A stretch of DNA of 10,337 nucleotides, taken from Oscillospiraceae bacterium. Lineage in GTDB: Bacteria; Bacillota; Clostridia; Oscillospirales; Ruminococcaceae. The first letter of the stretch is position 1; every line of letters begins with the position of its first letter. The stretch covers positions 1-10,337 of the forward strand of contig JAEDMD010000057.1 of assembly GCA_016303195.1 (NCBI GenBank), in the 5' to 3' direction. The position numbers and the translations under genes were made by a program. Of this stretch, positions 1-7,451 are shown piece by piece. Below the pieces are notes generated by a model. That model worked only from the letters and a program-made list of their open reading frames with translations. It was not told the DNA's origin and made no database searches.

Positions 1-60
1 AAGCGCAGCGATGCTTTACGGACGTTCCTCAATAACTATGCCTTACCACAAAAAAAGTAA
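1..60 (+). other. possible 3' end of an upstream gene (uncertain)
   Basis: Frame 1 is open from the left edge to a TAA at 58-60 and would encode 19 residues ending in LNNYALPQKK. This could be the tail of a gene lying left of the window. A second frame is also open, from 2 to a TAA at 83-85, so the reading is not unique, and the stretch is too short for codon use or homology to decide. No terminator hairpin is visible between here and the promoter at 94. Positions 61-93 hold nothing I can identify. Confidence 0.25.
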
Positions 61-93
61 ATGCTGTTGCCCTGAGAATAAATAAAAAGCCTA

Positions 94-122
94 TTGCACT
101 TTTCTACAACATATGGTATAAT
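94..122 (+). promoter_or_regulatory. sigma-A promoter with extended -10
   Basis: A -35 box TTGCAC lies at 94-99 and a perfect -10 box TATAAT at 117-122, separated by exactly 17 nt. The bases just upstream of the -10 box are TGG, giving a TGn extended -10 element. Transcription would start near 129-130, about 43 nt before the ATG at 172. It should drive the zinc-ribbon gene and birA. It also rules out the upstream in-frame TTG at 94 as a start codon, because that TTG is part of the -35 box. Confidence 0.85.
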
Positions 123-157
123 TAATTTTAAGCAATATTATGACCACTACCATGTCC

Positions 158-165
158 AAGAGGTG
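158..165 (+). promoter_or_regulatory. ribosome binding site fixing the start of the zinc-ribbon gene
   Basis: AAGAGGTG lies 6 nt before the ATG at 172 (8 nt counted from the end of AGAGG). A second in-frame ATG at 166 sits only 2 nt after AGAGG and is too close to be favoured. The ATG at 172 also places the first zinc-ribbon cysteine at residue 3, the usual arrangement for this kind of N-terminal ribbon. Confidence 0.75.
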
Positions 166-171
166 ATGACC

Positions 172-1524
172 ATGTTTTGTACACGCTGCGGAAATCCTGT
201 AAGCGAGGATGATCGTTTCTGCCGTAAATGCGGCGCTCAGCTTGATCCACCGCAGATGCCGTCGGATCATGCTCAGAATAGTAATAACAATGACAGACGC
301 AGACAGTCCGTTACCGTAAAGGAACGTCGGACTGCTCCCCCTGAGAACGAAAAGATGAAGATAATCCTTCCTCTGGCGATACTGACTATCGTGCTTTTCT
401 CTTTCATTATCGTCCTTATCGTTCTCCTTAACCGCCCTGAGCCTGAACCTGTTCCGAGGACGAGCAGCAGGGTGTCCTCGGTGGAATCAGCTTCAATAGA
501 GCCTGAGACTACCACCACTACGATCGAAACTACCACGGAAACTACCACAACTACTCAGCCGCCGACAGAAGCCGACAGAATCCTCATTCAGGATCTTGCT
601 TCCTTCTCCGATGGCGAAGTAAGAGCCGAACCTGCGGCTGTTTCAGAAAATAATACATCCATTGTTTACTATCCTGCCGAAACAGGCGGCGATATGTATT
701 ACTACGTTCTCGAATGGATGGATTATCTCAAGAAAGACTCCAAGCTGACATATGTTGGCGCAAGCGGAAGCAATGTGCTTTATACTTCTTACTATGACTG
801 CAATGACAGCAGTATCGAGAAGAAAAAGACAAAGGTTGACGGAAAAACCAAAAAGCAGGACTATGTTATGTCTCTGGTCATCGTCAATGACCCGAATTCC
901 AACGCTGTTCTGAGCGTTACCGCAAATATGTCAAATGGTCTGAATGTGGATGATCTGGATTTCCGTTTCAGCGGCGAATCCATGACAACTGCCGCAACTT
1001 CCACAACTACAAAGAAAAACGAAAAACGCACTACGACCACAACTCATAAAGCTACTACCGTAAAAACTACTTCCACAACTTCTTCAACTACACGCAGACA
1101 GACCGAGACTACCACTCAGCCGACTCTCACAAGCACCTACCTTCAGGATCTCAAAGATTTCGCAGGCGGTGATGTAAAGATCGGCGATCAGCAGTTCAAT
1201 GACGACGGTACTGCCATTTCATATGAAGCATCTGATAATAACAGCGACATAACAGATGCAGTCAATATGTGGCTGCAATACATATTTGACAGTTCTGATT
1301 TCAACTATGCAGGTATCAGAGAGTCAAACGGACATATTATTTATTATTTTGATTATGACAGCGGTAAAACTGACAAACCAAAAGCTGAGATGGATAACGA
1401 AAACGGAAAGAAAGAATACAGCCTTGAAATCGACTGTATCTGCAAAGATTCCGATACCATCACTAAAGTTAACATCCGAGCTTGTCAGGGAATAAATATC
1501 GTCGATATGGGTGAAAGATTCTGA
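172..1524 (+). CDS. zinc-ribbon membrane protein with duplicated outer domain and Thr-rich linkers
   Basis: The 450-residue protein has unknown function. Residues 1-22 form a zinc ribbon with cysteines at 3, 6, 17 and 20 (CxxC-x10-CxxC). A polar, Arg-rich stretch follows, then one membrane helix at about 64-86. The positive charges before the helix suggest the ribbon is cytoplasmic and the rest is outside. The outer part is a Thr-rich linker (about 113-129), a domain (about 133-268), a second Thr-rich linker (about 271-320) and a second domain (about 322-447). The two domains are diverged copies: both open with QDL..F..G.V, share a WMDYL/WLQYI helix followed by a TYVG/NYAG strand, and end in NGLNVDD/QGINIVD. 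It is the first gene after the promoter at 94-122 and lies 22 nt before birA, so the two are probably co-transcribed. Zinc-ribbon membrane proteins with this layout are common in Clostridia and mostly uncharacterised. The architecture is clear; the role is not. Confidence 0.85.
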   Translation: MFCTRCGNPVSEDDRFCRKCGAQLDPPQMPSDHAQNSNNNDRRRQSVTVKERRTAPPENEKMKIILPLAILTIVLFSFIIVLIVLLNRPEPEPVPRTSSRVSSVESASIEPETTTTTIETTTETTTTTQPPTEADRILIQDLASFSDGEVRAEPAAVSENNTSIVYYPAETGGDMYYYVLEWMDYLKKDSKLTYVGASGSNVLYTSYYDCNDSSIEKKKTKVDGKTKKQDYVMSLVIVNDPNSNAVLSVTANMSNGLNVDDLDFRFSGESMTTAATSTTTKKNEKRTTTTTHKATTVKTTSTTSSTTRRQTETTTQPTLTSTYLQDLKDFAGGDVKIGDQQFNDDGTAISYEASDNNSDITDAVNMWLQYIFDSSDFNYAGIRESNGHIIYYFDYDSGKTDKPKAEMDNENGKKEYSLEIDCICKDSDTITKVNIRACQGINIVDMGERF

Positions 1525-1537
1525 CAAGCAGAAAATT

Positions 1538-1544
1538 AAGGTGG
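1538..1544 (+). promoter_or_regulatory. ribosome binding site fixing the birA start
   Basis: AAGGTGG stands just before the ATG at 1547 (5 nt from AAGG to the start codon). It favours this ATG over the in-frame GTG at 1511, which would overlap the previous gene and add 12 polar residues ahead of the helix-turn-helix domain. Confidence 0.65.
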
Positions 1545-1546
1545 AT

Positions 1547-2530
1547 ATGAATATAAAACGAACTTTACTTAATACTCTCGCAGAAGCAGGAGGCAGATTC
1601 GTCTCAGGGGCGGCAATTGCCGAAAAACTGGGAGTAAGCCGAAATGCAGTCTGGAAAACAGTAAAAGCGCTGGAAGCTGACGGATATATCATCGAATCCA
1701 TCACTTCAAAGGGCTATCGTCTGTCGGAGGCAAGCAACCGCCTTTCCGCCGACCTTATCACTCCCCTGCTCGATACTAAAAAGCTGGGCTGTGAGATACA
1801 GGTTTTTGATGAAATAGATTCGACAAATAATTACGCAAAGATACTCACATCTCAGGGCTCACCTCACGGAACTGTCATTATTTCTGACAGGCAGACCGAG
1901 GGCAGAGGAAGAATGGGCAGAAATTTCGTATCGCCCTCAGGAACGGGAATATATATGAGCCTTATCCTGCGTCCCGAATACGGACTTGACTGTGCTCCCC
2001 TCATGACATCTGCGGCCGCTTGCGGAGTTGCTGAGGCGATAGAGGAAATGTGCGGAAGCAGAGTAATGATAAAATGGGTAAATGATATTTACATCCGTGG
2101 CAAGAAAATAAGCGGAATACTCACCGAGGCTTCATTGGGGCTGGAAATGAAGATACTGGACTTCGCAGTCATCGGCATCGGCATAAACGTCAGAAGCGTC
2201 AAGGGAAAATTTGATGACGAACTTAGCCAAATAGCCTCCTCCATCGAGGATGAAACAGGTGCGATACTTGACAGGAATGTGCTTTGTGCAAAGATACTCA
2301 ATAAGCTGGAGAAATATCTGGATATGGTCGAAAGCAAGGCATTTCTGGATGAATACAGGAGCAGAGAACTGCTGACGGGAAATGTTATTACTTCAAATGT
2401 CGGCGGAGAAATACTGAAAGGTATTGCAATGGGTATTGATGATAATGCCAATCTTATCATGAAACTTCCAAACGGACAGTTGAAAAAATTAGGTTCGGGA
2501 GAAGCAAATCTCACGAGGATAACAGAATAA
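1547..2530 (+). CDS. birA: bifunctional biotin--[acetyl-CoA-carboxylase] ligase / biotin operon repressor
   Basis: BirA activates biotin with ATP to biotinyl-5'-AMP and transfers it to the acceptor lysine of biotin carboxyl carrier domains. With an N-terminal DNA-binding domain it can also repress biotin genes. The 327-residue protein has the full class II layout. A winged helix-turn-helix covers residues 1-60 (AAIAEKLGVSRNAVWKTVKAL). The catalytic domain has the biotinyl-AMP loop GRGRMGR at 119-125, KWVND at 176-180, GKKISGIL at 185-192 and GIGIN at 210-214. A small SH3-like C-terminal domain lies at about 275-325. The length matches the family (about 320-330) and no key motif is missing. 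It follows the zinc-ribbon gene by 22 nt and ends in a strong hairpin terminator. No biotin biosynthesis or transport gene and no clear BirA operator is visible in the window, so its regulatory targets lie elsewhere. Confidence 0.97.
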   Translation: MNIKRTLLNTLAEAGGRFVSGAAIAEKLGVSRNAVWKTVKALEADGYIIESITSKGYRLSEASNRLSADLITPLLDTKKLGCEIQVFDEIDSTNNYAKILTSQGSPHGTVIISDRQTEGRGRMGRNFVSPSGTGIYMSLILRPEYGLDCAPLMTSAAACGVAEAIEEMCGSRVMIKWVNDIYIRGKKISGILTEASLGLEMKILDFAVIGIGINVRSVKGKFDDELSQIASSIEDETGAILDRNVLCAKILNKLEKYLDMVESKAFLDEYRSRELLTGNVITSNVGGEILKGIAMGIDDNANLIMKLPNGQLKKLGSGEANLTRITE

Positions 2531-2563
2531 AAAGAAAAAGCGCCAAAGGCGCTTTTTCTTTTT
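2529..2563 (+). terminator. intrinsic terminator after birA, probably bidirectional
   Basis: A 16-bp perfect stem (2529-2544 with 2548-2563) closes on a 3-nt AAA loop. The core is AGCGCC/GGCGCT, flanked by an A-rich left arm and a T-rich right arm that supplies the U-tract. The left arm includes the last two bases of the birA stop codon TAA (2528-2530). Because A and T tracts flank both sides, it should also work on transcripts arriving from the convergent minus-strand operon. Confidence 0.9.
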
Positions 2564-2584
2564 GTCCAAAACATATTTCATTGT

Positions 2585-2684
2585 AAAACAAGGGGGCTGT
2601 CGAGGACGCCAGCCCCTACAATTCGGCTATTCCTCGTGAATGTTTTTGTAGGGGACGGCGTCCCCGACGTCCCCAAATTGTTTT
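2585..2684. repeat. imperfect inverted repeat / palindromic element between convergent operons
   Basis: The left arm (2585-2621) begins AAAACAA, then a G-run, and ends CCCCTACAA. The right arm (2646-2684) begins TTGTAGGGG and ends in TTGTTTT. The arms are near-complementary with a few mismatches and a short indel, separated by a loop at 2622-2645. Within the right arm a smaller hairpin, GGGGAC-GGC-GTCCCC (2651-2665), is followed by GACGTC. Its G+C-rich composition differs from the surrounding A/T-rich spacer. This is the design of small interspersed palindromic elements found in many copies in gut Clostridia genomes, but copy number cannot be seen here. It starts a few bases beyond the stop of the second MalG-type permease gene and could also help end or stabilise that operon's mRNA. 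Confidence 0.7.
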
Positions 2685-2689
2685 CTCTT

Positions 2690-3682
2690 TTATCCGACCA
2701 ATCCCGAACGCTCGATACCTTCCGTGAAATGCTTCTGCAAGAATCCGTACATCACCAGCAACGGTGTTATACATATCAGACAGCCTGCTTCTTTCCAGAC
2801 TATCTGTTCTCTCGGATTTATCTGCAAATTCGGGTCATTGAATAACCTCATATTCAATTCGCTTTCAAGATTCGTCAGCATCAGCGCTATCGTTCTTGAA
2901 TCCGTGAAAAATGTCGTACTTACATAATAATCGTTCCAGTACCACACTACCGAGAACAAAAATACCGTCAGGAACGATGATGCCGCATTAGGTATCATCA
3001 CCCTCACAAATGTCATGAACGGGCCGCATCCGTCAATATATGCCGCATCTTCGAGTTCCTTCGGCAGTCCTCGGAAAAACTGTCGGAATATCAGTATCAT
3101 AAGTCCCGAACGTATGCCGTTTGCAGTAAGCGCAGGCAGATACATTGTCAGCTTGCTGTCTATGAGATTCACCGTGAACAGCCCTTTTATGCCGAAAAAT
3201 CGGAACTGACTGTACAGCGGAAGCGCTATTACCTGCGTCGGGACAAGTATCATCATGATGACTATAATGAACATCAGCTTTTTTCCCTTGAAATTGAACC
3301 TCGCAAATCCGTAGCCCGTGACCGCACACGAAAGCACCTGCACCACGGAACAGCCGATATTCAGCACAAGTGTTGTGGCGAGAGTGTTCCAGAAATCCAT
3401 TGCATCAATTGTCTCACGGATTATGTCAAGGGTCAGATGCCGTGGTATCCACATGACTGTCGGGTCATTCATGTCACGCCGTTCACGGAACGCACAGCTT
3501 ACCATATATATCAGCGGATACATAATGACGAAACCAAGACCGATAATGATACAGGCACGGAAAAAAGGCCATATCTTATCGGTTATTCTTTTTCTGCGGA
3601 GATAGCTTCGTTCATCCTTTGTCATTTTCTCAAACTGCTGTTTTTTCCGCTGTTTCAGGCTTATTTCAGCACTTTCAGCCAT
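2690..3682 (-). CDS. carbohydrate ABC transporter permease, MalG type (second copy)
   Basis: This is one of two membrane subunits of a CUT1-family ABC importer. The 330-residue protein carries the MalG-type inner-membrane fold with about six helices, at roughly 42-62, 104-126, 136-157, 185-203, 235-253 and 298-316. The EAA loop that docks the ATPase is at about 211-231 (EDAAYIDG, then IP). The C-terminus IERSGLVG is of the kind seen in YtcP-like permeases. An unusually long, highly charged N-terminal stretch of about 40 residues, rich in Lys, Arg and Glu, precedes the first helix and should be cytoplasmic. The start at 3682 is set by an AAGGAGGT site 7 nt upstream; an in-frame ATG at 3727 would overlap the preceding gene and has no such site. 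It lies 37 nt after the MalF-type gene and is its natural partner. It is the last gene of the operon. The substrate is unknown, probably an oligosaccharide. Confidence 0.94.
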   Translation of the reverse strand: MAESAEISLKQRKKQQFEKMTKDERSYLRRKRITDKIWPFFRACIIIGLGFVIMYPLIYMVSCAFRERRDMNDPTVMWIPRHLTLDIIRETIDAMDFWNTLATTLVLNIGCSVVQVLSCAVTGYGFARFNFKGKKLMFIIVIMMILVPTQVIALPLYSQFRFFGIKGLFTVNLIDSKLTMYLPALTANGIRSGLMILIFRQFFRGLPKELEDAAYIDGCGPFMTFVRVMIPNAASSFLTVFLFSVVWYWNDYYVSTTFFTDSRTIALMLTNLESELNMRLFNDPNLQINPREQIVWKEAGCLICITPLLVMYGFLQKHFTEGIERSGLVG

Positions 3683-3689
3683 TTTCCGC

Positions 3690-3697
3690 ACCTCCTT
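3690..3697 (-). promoter_or_regulatory. strong ribosome binding site for the second MalG-type permease
   Basis: Read on the minus strand this is AAGGAGGT, a near-perfect anti-16S match, 7 nt before the ATG at 3682. It decides the start against the longer reading from 3727. Confidence 0.85.
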
Positions 3698-3719
3698 GTA
3701 TAATAGTACATGGCAGATC

Positions 3720-4640
3720 TTATTCAACTTCGTAGTATATCAGCTTGCTTACCAATAGTGATACAACGCCTATCACTGCAAGCACTATCGCAAAATATAT
3801 CCATGCCATTGCCGATGCATAGCCGAATGACCATTCGCTTTTCATTTCCAGTATTCGTTTCATGACCTGATTCATGGGGCTTGTAAACGAATCAATGACG
3901 GTATAGATGAAATTTGCAAGTATAAACGGCATAACATAGGGAAATGTTATCTTCCAGAAAAATTCCCACGCTGTTGCGCCCTCAACTTCTGCCGCTTCCC
4001 TTACCGATGGATGAATGTTCTGCAATGCCGCAAGGAATATGATTATCTGTATTCCCGAACTCCAGACGATGCCGAAAATATTATCCGCCACCGCCGAGAT
4101 CATATCATTCATCTTGTCGCTAAGTCCGTAAATTCCCAGAAATTGCATAAGTTCGCCGATAAGGTCAGTGGAGAACATCGTTGAGAACTGCGTTCCGCCG
4201 ACTCCGCCCGTTCTGTCCATATCGTTGCTGATTATCCTGAAAACAGGGCCTGTTGCGATTATTACAGGCAGGAAAAATATCGCTCTTGCAAGTGTTCTGC
4301 CCTTGAATTTCTGATTCAGTATAACCGCAATAAAAAGGGAGAATATCAGTATCAGCGGAGTTTTCCACAAAGTTTCAAGCAGGGCTTTTCCGAGATATTC
4401 CGTGTAATACTGGTCTTCATTCAGTGCGTAGATGTAATTTTTCAGACCGCTGAATTTCGTATCGATCGAACCCGGTGAGACCTTGACATCGCTCAAAGAG
4501 TATATCAGCGACTTTATAAGCGGTATCAGGAAAAACATGATCGTTCCCATCATCCACAGCCCGATGAAGCCGTAGCCGTACAAGGATTTCCTGCGCTGAT
4601 AGGACATTATTTTCTTCTGTTTCTTAGCCTTTTCAGCCAT
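3720..4640 (-). CDS. sugar ABC transporter permease, MalF type
   Basis: This is a membrane subunit of a CUT1-type ABC importer, expected to pair with the MalG-type protein encoded just downstream. The 306-residue protein has a charged N-terminus (AEKAKKQKK), then helices at about 23-47, 93-109, 118-136, 187-206, 236-255 and 276-298. The EAA motif at 215-234 (EAAEVEGA, then FP) contacts the ATPase. The length is normal for the LplB/MalF-like short form, with no large periplasmic-type insertion. Its ATG overlaps the stop of the DUF5696-like gene by one base (TAATG). A GGAGGT lies at 4652-4657 inside that upstream gene, 11 nt before the ATG, slightly far, so translation is probably coupled. The loop at about 140-158 is Gly/Thr-rich. 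The substrate cannot be read from the sequence. Confidence 0.94.
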   Translation of the reverse strand: MAEKAKKQKKIMSYQRRKSLYGYGFIGLWMMGTIMFFLIPLIKSLIYSLSDVKVSPGSIDTKFSGLKNYIYALNEDQYYTEYLGKALLETLWKTPLILIFSLFIAVILNQKFKGRTLARAIFFLPVIIATGPVFRIISNDMDRTGGVGGTQFSTMFSTDLIGELMQFLGIYGLSDKMNDMISAVADNIFGIVWSSGIQIIIFLAALQNIHPSVREAAEVEGATAWEFFWKITFPYVMPFILANFIYTVIDSFTSPMNQVMKRILEMKSEWSFGYASAMAWIYFAIVLAVIGVVSLLVSKLIYYEVE

Positions 4641-7441
4641 TAATACCTGATACCTCCTTCCATATCAAGTTGGTAAAGCCTGCCGTTGTGTTCGATAGTA
4701 TAATTGGCAAGATCGGCTTTTATGACAGTTCCGCTGTCATATTCGGCAGTAATTATATTTCCGTCCTTTTGGTATGAAGTTATACAGCTTCCGCTGACAT
4801 CGCTTATTATCGGCGAAAGCAGTTTATACAGATCCGCCGCTGTATCCGTCCACCAGCGATGATCCGCATAATACAGCGTATCAAGCTCTGTATCTTTCAG
4901 TTCTGACGGTTCTTCATATATCATGTCAAAATTCAGTGAACATCCTGTCACAGCCGCTTCAAGCACCAGTTTTTCAGGCTCGGCACTTCCGTTCACCGCC
5001 CTTGTGGACATTGGGATAAGTCCATGCATGACCATCTGATAAAACGGGATATCCTCATCGAAAATATCGAATCCTCCTGATGACATGGGAACATTGCTGA
5101 TTCGGCTCACATACGGCAGAACATAGGCATTTGCCGTATTTGCGAGTATGCCGTTTTCAAGTGCATCGTCAGTTTTTGCAAGTCCCTCTTTCAGCATTTG
5201 TGCGGACATCCCACGGGAAATGTTCTTCTTGCCGTAATCGCCGTAGAGAGCGGAAGTCATATCGCCGAGAGAAACTCCCTCAATGCCTGCGGCAGAGTAA
5301 TTCGCCGAAATATCGCTGAAAACCTGCCCGAAATAGGATGGCGACAGCAGTGATTTATTCTTGCGGAAACCGTTCGGGATGCCATAAGCCATATCGTAGC
5401 TGACAATACGTGAATATGCGCCTGATATCCTGACAGTTGTTCCCGAAATTGTATTGTAGCCGTTTCCTGAGTAAAAACATCTGTTGTCGGACACGGGATA
5501 AAGCCTGCCGCCCTCATTGATGAAGTCCGAAAGCTGACGGAAACCGCTTTTACCGCCCAGTTTGCCCGACGGCTTTGCGTCAGTATCGACTTTGCCACGG
5601 ATGCCGTCATTTGTCCATCTGCTGTAACTAACGGTCATATCCTCAACACCCTTTTCACGAAGCTGAGAAAGAATTGTCTGCGCCTGACTGTAATCAGTGA
5701 CCTTTGTACGCATATTCACAGGGATGCCGAAAATCGGCTTCTTCTTCATAGTTCCGCCGTAAAGTCCGATATACAGGGAATTATCATCATTTGTGGCACG
5801 TTTCTGCACACCTGCTTCTTCAATGAGATACTGCCTGTATCTTGCGGCAACGTCCGTATAGTCAGCGCCTTTTTCGGAGATGGGATAATATCTCAGTTCG
5901 ATATCATCTGACTTGATAGCACCGCTCTCAAAGACGGTAAATCGCTCATTGCTCGTGCCTGCCATGTAATAATCATCGGTATCACGCAGAATAAAAGTGA
6001 AATTGCAGAGGTTGTAGCTGCTGTTGGACTGCCTTGAAACGTTGGCATTGAGAACAGCATTTGTGTCGCCCTTAGCCGCAACCACAAGCATTGCGTTATC
6101 GTCTCTGACTATGCCGTAAACAGGGAGATATATCTGTTCGGTGACAGCGCCACGATTTGTGGGAACTGCCGCAGAATCGCCTCCGTAAACCCTCTGCTGA
6201 TAGAGATTCGGCTGTAATGATCGGTTATTGTTGAATCTTATAACAGCGCCGCTTCCGTCGGGAACGATGAAATAGCCCTCATCCTCCAGTCCTCCTGCAC
6301 CGAAACTGCTTAGCAGAGTGACCTGAGTTGCGATATTTTCGGGCTTTGATTCCTTGATATCGGCGACTTTCAGGCTTGCCTTCACATAATCATTTTCCAG
6401 CGTATACTCCACTGGAAAGCTGATGCCTGCCGAGCGGTAGTTATAGCTGACACGGATGCCGTTTTTTATGTCCTTGACCGATATTTCGCAGTCGGAAGTC
6501 GCAGAACGGAGAATGTTGTTATTGTTCTGCTTTTCGGGGATGCCATACCTCAGCACATTCGAGGAGCGAAGTTCATCCGCAAGCACAGGAGTTGCAATGC
6601 TGTCCCGTGAAGCCTCCAGCGGTGATGACCACCATATATAGCCTGTTTTCTTGTTTTCAAGTCCGAAACCGCCATAGCGGTCGCTGACCAGCATTCTGTA
6701 ATCGTCATTTTCCGCACCGTATCGGAATGCACCGACGGTATGCTTTACATCGGGCGAAGTCCATACAAAGCCGTTTTCCCCCTGAAATTTACGGTATTCG
6801 CCGTCAGTGCCCTTGTCCTTGTATGTGCCGACTATCTTTTTGTGCTTGTCATCGGTAAGTATCACGCTTTTTCCGTCAGCCGTCCTGTAAATACAGTTGT
6901 CATCGACAGAAGAAATTATTTTCAGCAATTGCTTCGGTTTTCCGCTGTTTTCATCGGTTATCAGCAGAAAACGCTGTGCATCGCTGACATACATTTTGCC
7001 GCTGTCTGTTTTGGAATTATCCTTGAAAGTGGTAGCAGCTTCCTTTGTGTGAGTGTCGATGATGGTATAATCGCCGAGACGTTTCAGTTCGTTTATCGCA
7101 TCGTCAAGCGCCTTCTGCCTGTCGGTATAGTCCGCCTTTTTCGCAGGTTTTCCGCCGTTTTTCTCCCATATGTCATTGCCAAAGTCTTTCGCCTTGAAAT
7201 AAACATCATAGCCATCGATACTGCCCTTTTTTTCGAGATATTCCGTGATATATGCAGTATCGCAGTTTATTTTCTCCACGGTTTCCTTCGCCTTTGCCGT
7301 TGTGGAGGCTGTCGATTTTTCGGCATTTTCCTCAGCTTCTGAGACTGCCGTATCTTCATTTTTTGCAAAGACAGTTCCCGATGCAGTCATCGCCGAAAGC
7401 GCAAAAATACAGAGAACTGCCGATTTTATGCCTTTTTTCAT
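4640..7441 (-). CDS. secreted DUF5696-like protein, possibly glycosidase-like
   Basis: This 933-residue secreted protein sits between membrane genes of an ABC importer operon. A signal peptide ends near TVFA at 23-26; the Cys at 11 is not in a lipobox, so it is not a typical lipoprotein. A Ser/Thr/Glu/Ala-rich spacer (27-58) follows. Residues about 60-230 are an unassigned N-terminal region. From about 235 to 520 it looks like a beta-sandwich, including the segment NKKTGYIWWSSP (263-274) that I associate with DUF5696. Residues about 525-840 alternate helix and strand like a TIM barrel, with landmarks YSRWTNDG (606-613), VSLGDM (723-728) and PFYQMVMHG (799-807). About 875-930 is a short C-terminal beta region. 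The layout recalls retaining glycosidases with mutarotase-like and barrel domains, but no catalytic pair is established; D727 is only a candidate. The start has a GAGGTG site 5 nt upstream, overlapping the stop of the YIP1-like gene. The family call is from memory of its sequence features and gene neighbours; an enzymatic role is inference. Confidence 0.78.
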   Translation of the reverse strand: MKKGIKSAVLCIFALSAMTASGTVFAKNEDTAVSEAEENAEKSTASTTAKAKETVEKINCDTAYITEYLEKKGSIDGYDVYFKAKDFGNDIWEKNGGKPAKKADYTDRQKALDDAINELKRLGDYTIIDTHTKEAATTFKDNSKTDSGKMYVSDAQRFLLITDENSGKPKQLLKIISSVDDNCIYRTADGKSVILTDDKHKKIVGTYKDKGTDGEYRKFQGENGFVWTSPDVKHTVGAFRYGAENDDYRMLVSDRYGGFGLENKKTGYIWWSSPLEASRDSIATPVLADELRSSNVLRYGIPEKQNNNNILRSATSDCEISVKDIKNGIRVSYNYRSAGISFPVEYTLENDYVKASLKVADIKESKPENIATQVTLLSSFGAGGLEDEGYFIVPDGSGAVIRFNNNRSLQPNLYQQRVYGGDSAAVPTNRGAVTEQIYLPVYGIVRDDNAMLVVAAKGDTNAVLNANVSRQSNSSYNLCNFTFILRDTDDYYMAGTSNERFTVFESGAIKSDDIELRYYPISEKGADYTDVAARYRQYLIEEAGVQKRATNDDNSLYIGLYGGTMKKKPIFGIPVNMRTKVTDYSQAQTILSQLREKGVEDMTVSYSRWTNDGIRGKVDTDAKPSGKLGGKSGFRQLSDFINEGGRLYPVSDNRCFYSGNGYNTISGTTVRISGAYSRIVSYDMAYGIPNGFRKNKSLLSPSYFGQVFSDISANYSAAGIEGVSLGDMTSALYGDYGKKNISRGMSAQMLKEGLAKTDDALENGILANTANAYVLPYVSRISNVPMSSGGFDIFDEDIPFYQMVMHGLIPMSTRAVNGSAEPEKLVLEAAVTGCSLNFDMIYEEPSELKDTELDTLYYADHRWWTDTAADLYKLLSPIISDVSGSCITSYQKDGNIITAEYDSGTVIKADLANYTIEHNGRLYQLDMEGGIRY

Positions 7442-7451
7442 GCCATCACCT

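Noticed and set aside
273..548. Val/Ser-rich minus-strand open frame
   Set aside because: It is the complement of the Thr-rich linker and membrane helix codons of the zinc-ribbon gene; the low-complexity repeat of GTGGTAGT-like codons explains its openness.
508..1130. Thr-codon-rich stretches considered as a DNA tandem repeat or CRISPR-like array
   Set aside because: There is no fixed repeat unit or spacer pattern; ACT/ACC/ACA/ACG usage varies and the stretches stay in frame as protein linkers.
1324..1704. 126-codon minus-strand open frame across the zinc-ribbon/birA junction
   Set aside because: It overlaps two convincing plus-strand genes, shows no domain, and has no good start site.
2089..2574. 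161-codon minus-strand open frame over the end of birA
   Set aside because: It is antisense to the conserved birA catalytic domain and would start beyond the birA terminator hairpin.
2636..2845. Plus-strand open frame starting in the palindromic element
   Set aside because: It is mostly antisense to the second MalG-type permease, its start lies in repeat sequence, and it has no protein features.
3683..3727. Longer start for the second MalG-type permease at 3727, and an internal promoter in this gap
   Set aside because: The AAGGAGGT site belongs to the ATG at 3682. The palindrome-like TGTATAATAGTACA in the gap contains a -10-like string, but no matching -35 is evident, and the tight spacing fits an operon.
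6740..7342. 200-codon open frame on the plus strand, hydrophobic
   Set aside because: It lies fully antisense to the 5' part of the DUF5696-like gene. Its Phe/Leu/Val-rich content mirrors Lys/Glu/Asp codons on the coding strand, and no ribosome site is apparent.
7406..7411. Cys at residue 11 of the DUF5696-like protein considered as a lipoprotein site
   Set aside because: The residues before it do not form a lipobox and it falls inside the hydrophobic core; a standard signal peptidase I site at 23-26 fits better.
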